From Bacteroidota bacterium (GTDB lineage: Bacteria > Bacteroidota > Bacteroidia > Flavobacteriales_F > PHOS-HE28), in assembly GCA_963169595.1 (NCBI GenBank), contig CAUJFM010000265.1:1-17422 (forward strand): a stretch of 17,422 nucleotides of DNA, given 5' to 3'. A program made the translations under genes and the position numbers. The notes beneath the pieces were generated by a model, which had not been told where the DNA came from, did no database searches, and was given only the letters and a program-made list of their open reading frames with translations. This document shows, piece after piece, positions 11,634 through 17,422 of this stretch (position 1 is the first letter of the stretch; each line of letters starts with the position of its first letter).

Positions 11634-12010
11634 GCCTGTTGTAGACGGAACATCCGCTCGGTACGTTGTGTGGCGGTGCTCAGTTCGAGGTGATAAAGCC
11701 CGTCCGGCAGGGGCGGCAGGTCGCGCGTGAGCACCACTTCACCCGGGCCGTGGCGCTCCTCCGACCAAGCATGCAGGCCCTGATGTTCGGCATTGAGCAC
11801 GCGCATGGTGAGCAGTTGTTGGGAGGGCACCTTCACGGTAACGCGCAGGCGGACGGGATGGTATTCGACCAAGAGGTCCACCAGCTCGGCGTGCATGGGC
11901 GCGGGCATGTGCCGGGCCAGCACCGCCAGCCTGAACCGGCGATAGAGCACCATGACCAGGGTGATGGACAGGGTGATGAGGAGCGCATTGCGCAGCGTGA
12001 TCAGGTCCAT
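11630..12010 (-). CDS. Small membrane-anchored protein with a sorting-domain-like C-terminal fold
   Basis: The 126-residue protein has one N-terminal membrane helix (about residues 7-23, NALLITLSITLVMVLYRRF). A beta-rich domain follows: VRLRVTVKVPSQQLLTMRVL, then PLPDGLYHLELSTA and RMFRLQQ. The G-x-Y-x-L-x-L end resembles C-terminal sorting domains of Bacteroidota secreted proteins, but the protein is short and carries a membrane anchor instead of a cleaved signal peptide. It may be a periplasmic domain of related fold. It lies 3 bases after the DUF493 gene and overlaps the barrel gene by 4 bases. No function can be assigned. Confidence 0.6.
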   Translation of the reverse strand: MDLITLRNALLITLSITLVMVLYRRFRLAVLARHMPAPMHAELVDLLVEYHPVRLRVTVKVPSQQLLTMRVLNAEHQGLHAWSEERHGPGEVVLTRDLPPLPDGLYHLELSTATQRTERMFRLQQA

Positions 12011-12013
12011 GGC

Positions 12014-12289
12014 TCAAAGAACGATGACCCCGCGTATCGAGGTGGCTTTGTCATACCGGTCCACCACCTCCTCCGCGCTCATCATCACCTCCTTCACGGT
12101 GAGGCTCACGTACTTGCCGCCGGCGGAATAGCGGCGCAGCACCTCGCTTTCCGTCGGAAAGAGGGCCAGCACGGCCGCCAGGCGGTCCGCATCGGGCTCC
12201 AGGATGAACTTGTACATGTACAGGGAAGGCCACTCGTGCACCTTCTCCAAGCTCGCCCGCAGGCGATCCTTCGCTTCGTCGCTCAGCAT
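12014..12289 (-). CDS. DUF493 (YbeD-like) family protein
   Basis: The 91-residue cytoplasmic protein matches the DUF493/UPF0250 pattern. It has WPSLYMYKFILEP near the N-terminus, a middle helix with an F-P-T-E-S-E segment, SAGGKYVSLTVKEVMMSAEEV and a final IRGVIVL strand. The family has an ACT-like alpha/beta fold; in E. coli the relative YbeD lies next to lipB, but no lipoate gene is seen here. It starts at an ATG 12 bases downstream of a perfect TAnnTTTG element and heads the operon with the small membrane protein and the barrel protein. Function is unknown. The family call is fairly confident from the strand and helix pattern and the length. Confidence 0.82.
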   Translation of the reverse strand: MLSDEAKDRLRASLEKVHEWPSLYMYKFILEPDADRLAAVLALFPTESEVLRRYSAGGKYVSLTVKEVMMSAEEVVDRYDKATSIRGVIVL

Positions 12290-12301
12290 GATCTTACTTT
12301 A

Positions 12302-12309
12302 CAAAGGTA
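12302..12309 (-). promoter_or_regulatory. Promoter -7 element (TACCTTTG) of the DUF493 operon
   Basis: The minus strand reads TACCTTTG, a perfect match to TAnnTTTG, 12 bases upstream of the DUF493 ATG. The -33 element is less clear (TTGG about 21 bases upstream). The leader would be under ten bases, too short for a ribosome binding site. Confidence 0.6.
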
Positions 12310-12363
12310 GCCCCACCGGCATGGACTGAACCAACCGGTCCCTGGCGTGTACAGTCCCTTCGA

Positions 12364-13488
12364 ATGACCATGGAGATGAACCGTGAACGTTGGACGATCG
12401 CGCTGCTCCTCTGCTTCCAGGCCGCATGGGTGCTGGGCCAGGCCGCACCGGCAGCCCCCCAGCCGGCGACATCCACCGTGCGCGATGCCTACCAGGGTGG
12501 ATGGAGCCCCGCGTCCGTCACCGTGGACGAGGTGACCACCACAGGCAGCGCGACGATGAACGTGCAGGCCGCCGAACAGCTGGACGACCTGCGCCTGCTG
12601 CGCAACGAGCTGCTGGCGAAGACCAAGGGCCAGCTGGGCCCTGAGGACCGCCAGGCCCTGATGGAACGCGCCGATGCCTTGGAACGCACGGCGCCCAATT
12701 CCTTCGAGGCCCACCTGGCCCGCTACTACAGCCTGTTCCCGGCGGCCGATGCCTTCCTTCACCTGGACCTGGCCACCGCACGCGCCCGCGATCGTGCGGA
12801 GCTGATCGGTCCGCAGCTGGACAACGCCGCACGGCTCGACAACGCCGAGCAACTGGTGTTCTGGAGCAAGGCCATGCGCGACCGCGGGAACCTGGCCCCG
12901 GGCCTGCGACAGGTGGCCGATGACATGCTGCTTTCCGTGGAGTATGACGCCGTGTTCCTTGCTGCGGGGGAGATGGACGCCTACGCGTTGTGGACCCGCC
13001 AGTTCGCCGATGGGTTCCGGCGCGATGTGCTGGTGGTCGACCACCGCCTGCTCGGCGATCCAGCGTACCGCCAGCGCATGTGGGCCGCCTGCCGGGCCCA
13101 GGGTGCCGTGCCCTCATCGGCCAAGGACTTCATTGACCGCCTGTACCGCAGCACCGCGCGGCCCGTGTACCTCTCCCCCGCCCTCGGCCGGTCCGTGGTG
13201 GCGCCGTACGCCTCGCAGCTGTTCGCCACCGGCATGGCCTTGCGCCTGTCGCAGGCCCCCATCGACAACATGGCCCGCCTGCAGGCCAACTGGCCCCGGA
13301 TGAGCCGCACGACCACCGCAGGGCCGCTGTCGCAGAACTACCTGATGGTGGGCGCCGTGCTGTTGCGGCACTACCGCGAGATCGGTGATGAGGCCAAGGC
13401 GGCGGCCCTGGAACATGAACTGCGCGGCATGGCCCGAACGCTGGGGGCCACGGACCGCATGATCCGTCTCGGCGTGTTCGAACATTGA
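12364..13488 (+). CDS. Exported protein resembling the soluble C-terminal part of DUF2723 proteins; first gene of ECF operon
   Basis: The 374-residue protein has a signal peptide (RWTIALLLCFQAAWVLGQ), a Pro/Ala-rich stretch, and a helical middle with repeat-like pairs of helices. Residues 194-240 (AVFLAAGEMDAYALWTRQF, then DVLVVDHRLLGDPAYRQRMW) follow the D-x-Y-x-L-W / R-x-D-V-x-V-V-x-x-x-L-L pattern seen in the periplasmic end of DUF2723 membrane proteins. RPVYLSPALGRS at 266-277, followed by GMALRLS at 290-296, fits the next segment of that family. This is resemblance by eye; the function is unknown. Starts at 12364, 12370 and 12376 are possible, and a promoter-like TCCCTTCG at 12355-12362 favours the later ones. 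The stop is 3 bases before the sigma factor gene. Confidence 0.65.
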   Translation: MTMEMNRERWTIALLLCFQAAWVLGQAAPAAPQPATSTVRDAYQGGWSPASVTVDEVTTTGSATMNVQAAEQLDDLRLLRNELLAKTKGQLGPEDRQALMERADALERTAPNSFEAHLARYYSLFPAADAFLHLDLATARARDRAELIGPQLDNAARLDNAEQLVFWSKAMRDRGNLAPGLRQVADDMLLSVEYDAVFLAAGEMDAYALWTRQFADGFRRDVLVVDHRLLGDPAYRQRMWAACRAQGAVPSSAKDFIDRLYRSTARPVYLSPALGRSVVAPYASQLFATGMALRLSQAPIDNMARLQANWPRMSRTTTAGPLSQNYLMVGAVLLRHYREIGDEAKAAALEHELRGMARTLGATDRMIRLGVFEH

Positions 13489-13491
13489 GCC

Positions 13492-14109
13492 ATGCCGATG
13501 TTCAGCAAGGAATACGGCAAGCTGGGCGATGAACGCCTGATGGAGCTGGTGGTGCGCGGCGATGAACGGGCGTTCGCAGCCCTGTACGACCGCTACAGCC
13601 GAAGGCTGCTGAGCTACTTCCACCGCATGCTGTGGAACGACCGCGAGATGGCGCAGGACTACCTGCAGGACCTTTTCGCCAAGCTGGCCCAACGGCCGGG
13701 CAGCTACGATCCGGCGCGCCCCTTCCAGACCTGGCTGTTCAGCGTGGCGAACAACATGTGCAAGAACGCCTACCGCCACGAGGAGGTGGTGCGCACGGCC
13801 GCACGCGAGCTGCGCCATGGCGTGGACCGCGAGGAGGCGCTGGACGGCCGCTCCGTGGACCACGAGCGTTTCCGCGACCGCCTGGACACCGAGCTGGCCC
13901 GCCTGGACCCCGACCACAAGGCCACCTTCGTGATGCGGTACCACGAGGACATGGCCATCAAGGAGATCGCGGCCGTGTTCGGTTGTTCCGAAGGCACCGT
14001 GAAGAGCCGCCTGTTCTACACCCTGAAAAAACTGGCCGAACGCATGAAGGAGTTCGACCCCAATACGCCTGCCGCGAAGGCGGGCATCCCCCACCATGGA
14101 AAGGCGTGA
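13492..14109 (+). CDS. ECF-type RNA polymerase sigma factor
   Basis: The 205-residue protein contains sigma region 2 (about 25-96: AFAALYDRYSRRLLSYFHRM, DYLQDLFAKLAQ, PFQTWLFSVANNMCKNAYR). It also has region 4 (about 130-185) with the helix-turn-helix AIKEIAAVFGCSEGTVKSR and an L-F-Y-T-L-K-K-L end. It lacks regions 1 and 3, so it is an extracytoplasmic-function factor that directs RNA polymerase to its own promoter set. ATGs at 13492 and 13498 are both usable. It follows the exported-protein gene by 3 bases and overlaps the next gene by 14 bases, the usual sign of sigma and anti-sigma coupling. Confidence 0.93.
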   Translation: MPMFSKEYGKLGDERLMELVVRGDERAFAALYDRYSRRLLSYFHRMLWNDREMAQDYLQDLFAKLAQRPGSYDPARPFQTWLFSVANNMCKNAYRHEEVVRTAARELRHGVDREEALDGRSVDHERFRDRLDTELARLDPDHKATFVMRYHEDMAIKEIAAVFGCSEGTVKSRLFYTLKKLAERMKEFDPNTPAAKAGIPHHGKA

Positions 14110-14995
14110 ACTGTACGACCCCGAGGACATCGAGAGCCTGCTGAGCGAGCGGAGCTTCGATGAGCTGCTGGAGGAGGAACGGGCCTACGTGCTCCGCCAC
14201 CTGAGCGGCCGTGAGGAGTATGAGGCGATGCGCTCCCTCCTGCTCGACCTGCGCGACACGGAGCGCGATGCCGAGCCCCTGGAGCCCGACGCCGGCATGC
14301 GCGACCGTGTGCTGCAGGTGTTCCGCGATCAACAGCAGCCGCGCTGGCGCGTGTGGCTGAACAGCGTGGGGCCCCTGGTGATGCCCCGCGACCTGTCGAA
14401 CCTGTGGCGGCCCGCGCTGGCCTTCGGCACACTGGCCCTGCTGGTGGTGGTGGGCATCTGGGTGGTGAACTCCACCGGTGTGCAGAAGAATGCCGAGCTG
14501 GCCGAAGTGCGCCGGCCTGAGCCACCATCCAAAGCATCCGAAGCGAACACCGGGGCCTTATCGGAACTGGACAGCGCACCCTCGGAACCGTTCCGCACGT
14601 TGACCGAAAGCAACCAGGCGCCCGGACTGATGGCCCCGGTGGCCGTGCAGGAGGAAGCCGTGGCAGCGGAGATCCAGGAGGACCTGAACGAGCCTGCCGC
14701 GGACCAGGAACTCGCTGCTGGTGCGACCACCACCGCGGATGCCGTGGCTGAAAAACGCGAACAGGAAACCACCAAGGCGGCCGCTGCTGAGCAGGCGGAT
14801 AGGGTCATGATGTCCGAGCAAGAGACCAGCCGCACGATCGGCACACGGGAACTGATCCAGAACCAGTCGCTCGCCAACACGGAAGTGAAGGTGGCGGCCG
14901 GAAAGGACCGCAAGCGCATGGCGGAACAGCCGCGGTCAGGTCGTGCCTTGGACCAGGACCAGGCGCTGCTGGGGCTGCTGGCCGCCGGCTGGTAA
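14096..14995 (+). CDS. Probable single-pass anti-sigma factor with an Ala/Glu-rich periplasmic tail
   Basis: The 299-residue protein overlaps the sigma gene by 14 bases. Residues 1-80 are acidic and helical (FDELLEEERAYVLRHLSG, EEYEAMRSLLLDLRDTE), as expected for a sigma-binding domain, but lack the H-x-x-x-C-x-x-C zinc motif of classical anti-sigma factors. Residues about 106-125 (PALAFGTLALLVVVGIWVV) form one membrane helix. The remaining 170 residues are of low complexity, rich in Ala, Glu, Gln and Thr, and probably periplasmic. The call rests on operon position and layout, not on a recognised domain. It would hold the sigma factor inactive at the membrane until a signal arrives. Confidence 0.75.
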   Translation: MERRELYDPEDIESLLSERSFDELLEEERAYVLRHLSGREEYEAMRSLLLDLRDTERDAEPLEPDAGMRDRVLQVFRDQQQPRWRVWLNSVGPLVMPRDLSNLWRPALAFGTLALLVVVGIWVVNSTGVQKNAELAEVRRPEPPSKASEANTGALSELDSAPSEPFRTLTESNQAPGLMAPVAVQEEAVAAEIQEDLNEPAADQELAAGATTTADAVAEKREQETTKAAAAEQADRVMMSEQETSRTIGTRELIQNQSLANTEVKVAAGKDRKRMAEQPRSGRALDQDQALLGLLAAGW

Positions 14996-14997
14996 GC

Positions 14998-15345
14998 TTA
15001 TTCGATGGTGAACGGCTGCGTGATCACCAGATCACGGGCGGTGACGGTGAGCGTGTGCTGGCCGCGCGGGAACACGCCCTTGTCCAGTCGCCGCACCAGT
15101 TCCTCGGTCAGGGCCTTGCCCTCCTCGCGGTAGAGCGTACGGCCCTGCGCATCGCGCACCTCGAGCACCACGTTGCCGATGCGGCGGTGGTTGAGGACCT
15201 GGATCTGGATGAACGCGGAGGAGCGGGAACACTCGACCTTCAACGAGGAGCCACTGTTGGGCTCACCGGCCTGCACCGGGCTTGCCAACAAGAGGCCTAT
15301 GCTCATGCCGAGCACCGGAAGGGTCCTACGCAACTCGCGGAACAT
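14998..15345 (-). CDS. Small exported beta-sandwich-like protein
   Basis: The 115-residue protein has a signal peptide (LRRTLPVLGMSIGLLLASPVQA, cut near AGE). A beta-rich mature part of about 88 residues follows: LKVECSRSSAFIQIQVLNHR, then VVLEVRDAQGRTLYREEG and HTLTVTARDLVITQPFTIE. The D-x-x-G-R-x-L-Y turn and closing strands recall DUF3244-like or sorting-domain-like sandwiches of Bacteroidota, but the family is not certain. Its stop lies 2 bases from the stop of the anti-sigma gene on the other strand. A perfect TATCTTTG precedes the ATG by 4 bases, supporting this start and an independent transcript. Confidence 0.7.
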   Translation of the reverse strand: MFRELRRTLPVLGMSIGLLLASPVQAGEPNSGSSLKVECSRSSAFIQIQVLNHRRIGNVVLEVRDAQGRTLYREEGKALTEELVRRLDKGVFPRGQHTLTVTARDLVITQPFTIE

Positions 15346-15349
15346 GGAA

Positions 15350-15357
15350 CAAAGATA
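15350..15357 (-). promoter_or_regulatory. Promoter -7 element (TATCTTTG) of the small exported protein gene
   Basis: TATCTTTG is a perfect match to TAnnTTTG, with TTGG/GTTG 19-20 bases upstream as a partial -33 element. Only TTCC separates it from the ATG at 15345, so the transcript should be leaderless or nearly so. Confidence 0.6.
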
Positions 15358-15391
15358 GGATGACGGCCGGTGGGATCCAACTCCGCCCCCT

Positions 15392-16393
15392 TCAAGCCTT
15401 CAAGGTCCGGTCGTGCCCGGCATCCACCAGCTGCTCACCAGCCGTGGTGTTGAGCGCATAGTTGAACCCGTTGAAGACGCTCCAGGCCCCATGGGCACCG
15501 TCCTTGCGCAGGGCGAGAAAGCCCACCTGCATGCCCTCCAACTGCGGGTTCTGCTTCACGATGCGCCGCACCGCCTCGCGACAGGCCTCCTCCGGCGAAC
15601 GTCCATGCCGCATCAGCTCCACCACCGTGTGGCTGCCCGCCGTGCGGATCACCAGCTCGCCGACGCCGGTGGCGCATGCAGCGCCCACCTCGCCATCCAC
15701 GAACAGGCCCGCACCGATGATGGGGGAATCCCCCACCCGACCGTGCACCTTGTAGGCCATGCCGCTCGTGGTGCAGGAACCGGCCAGCTGCCCGCTGGCA
15801 TCCATGGCGATCATGCCGATGGTGTCGTGGTTCTCGATGTTGGCCACGGGCTGATACCGCGACTCCTTCAACCAATCGTTCCAGGCCTTGCGCACCTCGG
15901 GGATCTCCACATCGCGGGGCGTGAAGCCGTTCTCCAGGGCCCAGCGCTCGGCGCCGGCGCCCACCAGCATCACGTGGGGCGTGCGTTCCATGATGGCGCG
16001 GGCGATGCTGATGGGATGCTCGAAGCGCTGCACGAAGGCGACCGCACCGGCGCGCCCGCCATGGTCCTGGATGCAGGCATCGAGGGTCACCCGGCCATCG
16101 CGGTCGGGCATGCCGCCCAGACCGACACTGCGGTTGGTGAGGTCGCTCTCCACCACGGCCACGCCCTGCTCCACGGCATCCAGCACGGAACCGCCCTGGC
16201 CGAGCACCTCCCACGCCTTCGCGTTGGCCGGAAGGCCATGCTTCCAGGTGCTGAGGACAATGGGGCCGGGAATGGCCAGCGTGGCGGCCGCCTGTCCGGA
16301 TGTGGCTTCATCCTCCTGCCGGGTGATGCAGCCCGTGACCAGCGCCGCTGTTCCCGCGAGACCCAGCTTGATGAAGCCTCTCCGATCGTTCAT
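15392..16393 (-). CDS. Glycosylasparaginase (N4-(beta-N-acetylglucosaminyl)-L-asparaginase), Tat-exported lipoprotein
   Basis: This N-terminal-nucleophile hydrolase splits the bond between N-acetylglucosamine and asparagine in the last step of N-glycoprotein breakdown. The 333 residues start with a twin-arginine motif (RRGFIKLG, 4-11) and a lipobox ending VTGC with Cys22, so a folded lipoprotein is exported. The precursor should cut itself between Asp190 and Thr191 in ENHDTIGM, making Thr191 the nucleophile. CTTSGMAYKVHGRVGDSPI and GAGLFVDGEVGAACATG match the known flavobacterial enzyme closely. Family length is complete. It diverges from a sugar transporter gene, which fits glycan use. A weak promoter-like TACCTTGC precedes the ATG by 4 bases. 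Confidence 0.93.
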   Translation of the reverse strand: MNDRRGFIKLGLAGTAALVTGCITRQEDEATSGQAAATLAIPGPIVLSTWKHGLPANAKAWEVLGQGGSVLDAVEQGVAVVESDLTNRSVGLGGMPDRDGRVTLDACIQDHGGRAGAVAFVQRFEHPISIARAIMERTPHVMLVGAGAERWALENGFTPRDVEIPEVRKAWNDWLKESRYQPVANIENHDTIGMIAMDASGQLAGSCTTSGMAYKVHGRVGDSPIIGAGLFVDGEVGAACATGVGELVIRTAGSHTVVELMRHGRSPEEACREAVRRIVKQNPQLEGMQVGFLALRKDGAHGAWSVFNGFNYALNTTAGEQLVDAGHDRTLKA

Positions 16394-16397
16394 GCGG

Positions 16398-16405
16398 GCA
16401 AGGTA
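16398..16405 (-). promoter_or_regulatory. Weak -7-like element (TACCTTGC) of the glycosylasparaginase gene
   Basis: The octamer fits TAnnTTTG except for its last two bases. It is followed by CCGC and the ATG, the same 4-base spacing as at 3043-3050 and 15350-15357. No -33 element was identified. Confidence 0.25.
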
Positions 16406-16475
16406 ATCGCGGAACCGGACCGGACGTACGCGGGCATCCGTGCCGTCCGCCTACATTGGCGCTTCACCTCCGCCC

Positions 16476-17422
16476 ATGCACCGCACCACCCGGCCGCTGG
16501 CCGTGCTCACCTCGCTGTTCTTCCTCTGGGGTTTCATCACCGTGCTGAACGATGTGCTCGTGCCGCACTGGAAGCAGCTCTTCGCACTCACCCACGCGCA
16601 AAGCCTGCTCGTCCAGTTCTGCTTCTTCGGGGCCTACTTCATCGGCTCGGTGGCCTACTACCTGACCTCGGTCTCCTCCGGCGATCCGATCGCGCGCATC
16701 GGCTACAAGCGCGGCCTCATTGCGGGCCTGCTCATCTCGGCCGTCGGGTGTGCCCTGTTCGCTCCGGCCAGCCTGATGCACAGCTATGCCGCGCACCTGG
16801 CCGCACTGTTCGTGCTGGGTATCGGCTTCACCGTGCTGCAGATCGCGGCCAACCCCTTCGTGGCCATCATCGGCGATCCGGAGGGCGCCAGCAGCCGGCT
16901 CAACCTGGCCCAGGCCTTCAATTCGCTGGGCACCACCCTGGCCCCGCTGATCGGCGGTGCGCTCATCTTCGACCACGTGGACCCCGCAGCGGCCGTGCGC
17001 CTCCCCTACCTGGGCCTCGCCGCCATCCTGCTGCTCATCGCCGGTGTGGTGTGGGTCACCGCGTTGCCGTCGCCCACCATCGCTGATGGGGCCACCACGG
17101 GCAACGCATGGCGCTACCCGCAGTTGCGCCGCGGCATGCTCGCCATCTTCTGTTACGTGGGCGCCGAGGTGGCCATCGGCAGCCTGCTGATCGCCTTTGC
17201 CGGACTGGACAGCGTGCTCGGTCTTTCCGAAGAGGAGGCCAAGCACTACCTGAGCCTCTATTGGGGCGGTGCCATGACGGGCCGCTTCCTGGGTGCGGTG
17301 GCCCTCAACGAACGGTCGTCCAAGGGACAACGGCTGTGGTCCATGCTGGCGGTCGGCGCCGGGATGTTCACGCTGCTGATCCTTCTCAATGGTGGCGATG
17401 CGGAGACCTTGCAGCGGTTCTG
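16476..17422 (+). CDS. Sugar MFS transporter, FucP/GluP type (3' end outside the window)
   Basis: The frame stays open from the ATG at 16476 to the window edge, 315 codons. The start LAVLTSLFFLWGFITVLNDV is the hallmark first helix of fucose/glucose-galactose proton symporters. It is followed by VQFCFFGAYFIGS, a GYKRGL loop between helices 2 and 3, and LQIAANPFVAIIG, the conserved helix-4 motif. At least eight hydrophobic segments are visible. It would import a monosaccharide with protons across the inner membrane; the exact sugar cannot be told. It is divergent from the glycosylasparaginase with 82 bp between them. TACATTGG at 16452-16459 is a possible -7 element. Confidence 0.9.
   Translation, partial: MHRTTRPLAVLTSLFFLWGFITVLNDVLVPHWKQLFALTHAQSLLVQFCFFGAYFIGSVAYYLTSVSSGDPIARIGYKRGLIAGLLISAVGCALFAPASLMHSYAAHLAALFVLGIGFTVLQIAANPFVAIIGDPEGASSRLNLAQAFNSLGTTLAPLIGGALIFDHVDPAAAVRLPYLGLAAILLLIAGVVWVTALPSPTIADGATTGNAWRYPQLRRGMLAIFCYVGAEVAIGSLLIAFAGLDSVLGLSEEEAKHYLSLYWGGAMTGRFLGAVALNERSSKGQRLWSMLAVGAGMFTLLILLNGGDAETLQRF

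Noticed and set aside
13114..14130. Minus-strand frame of 338 codons opposite the ECF operon
   Set aside because: It is antisense to the sigma factor gene and the 3' end of the exported-protein gene, which carry clear domains or signals. Its own translation is His/Gly/Val-rich with no motif.

Overview
The window is a GC-rich stretch of a Bacteroidota (probably Flavobacteriales-type) chromosome. The evidence is the GyrA and ClpC sequence types, a DUF493 protein and a glycosylasparaginase of the kind known from flavobacteria, and several matches to the Bacteroidota -7 promoter element TAnnTTTG. Signal-peptide proteins and lipoproteins are common, and Shine-Dalgarno sequences are mostly absent. 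No rRNA, tRNA, CRISPR array or complete mobile element was seen.

Left part (1-5450): the first codons of a possible transposase leave the window on the minus strand. Next come a membrane zinc peptidase (YugP family) with its terminator, an inverted repeat of a GC-rich intergenic type, and an LPP20-like lipoprotein. That lipoprotein is divergent from a membrane-anchored SRPBCC plus GyrI-like protein, which is followed by a dipeptide epimerase and an AT-rich spacer. A secreted TPR protein lies directly downstream of gyrA.

Core (5451-10936): gyrA (minus) and clpC (plus) diverge from a 255-bp spacer. The spacer holds two perfect, inverted DnaA boxes, a 12-bp palindrome within the presumed gyrA promoter, and a good -33/-7 promoter for clpC. 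clpC ends at a strong terminator that works in both directions.

Right part (10937-17422): a minus-strand operon encodes a DUF493 protein, a small membrane-anchored protein and a beta-barrel-like exported protein, all tightly coupled. Divergent from it is a plus-strand operon: an exported protein resembling the soluble C-terminal part of DUF2723 proteins, an ECF sigma factor and a probable single-pass anti-sigma factor. A small exported protein then faces it with only two bases between the stops. Last come a Tat-exported lipoprotein glycosylasparaginase and, divergent from it, a FucP/GluP-type sugar transporter cut by the window end. These two could cooperate in using glycoprotein-derived glycans.

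Most of the window is ordinary chromosome. The points most worth checking are the DnaA-box pair between gyrA and clpC, the glycine at the quinolone-contact serine of GyrA, and the unusual ECF cassette.
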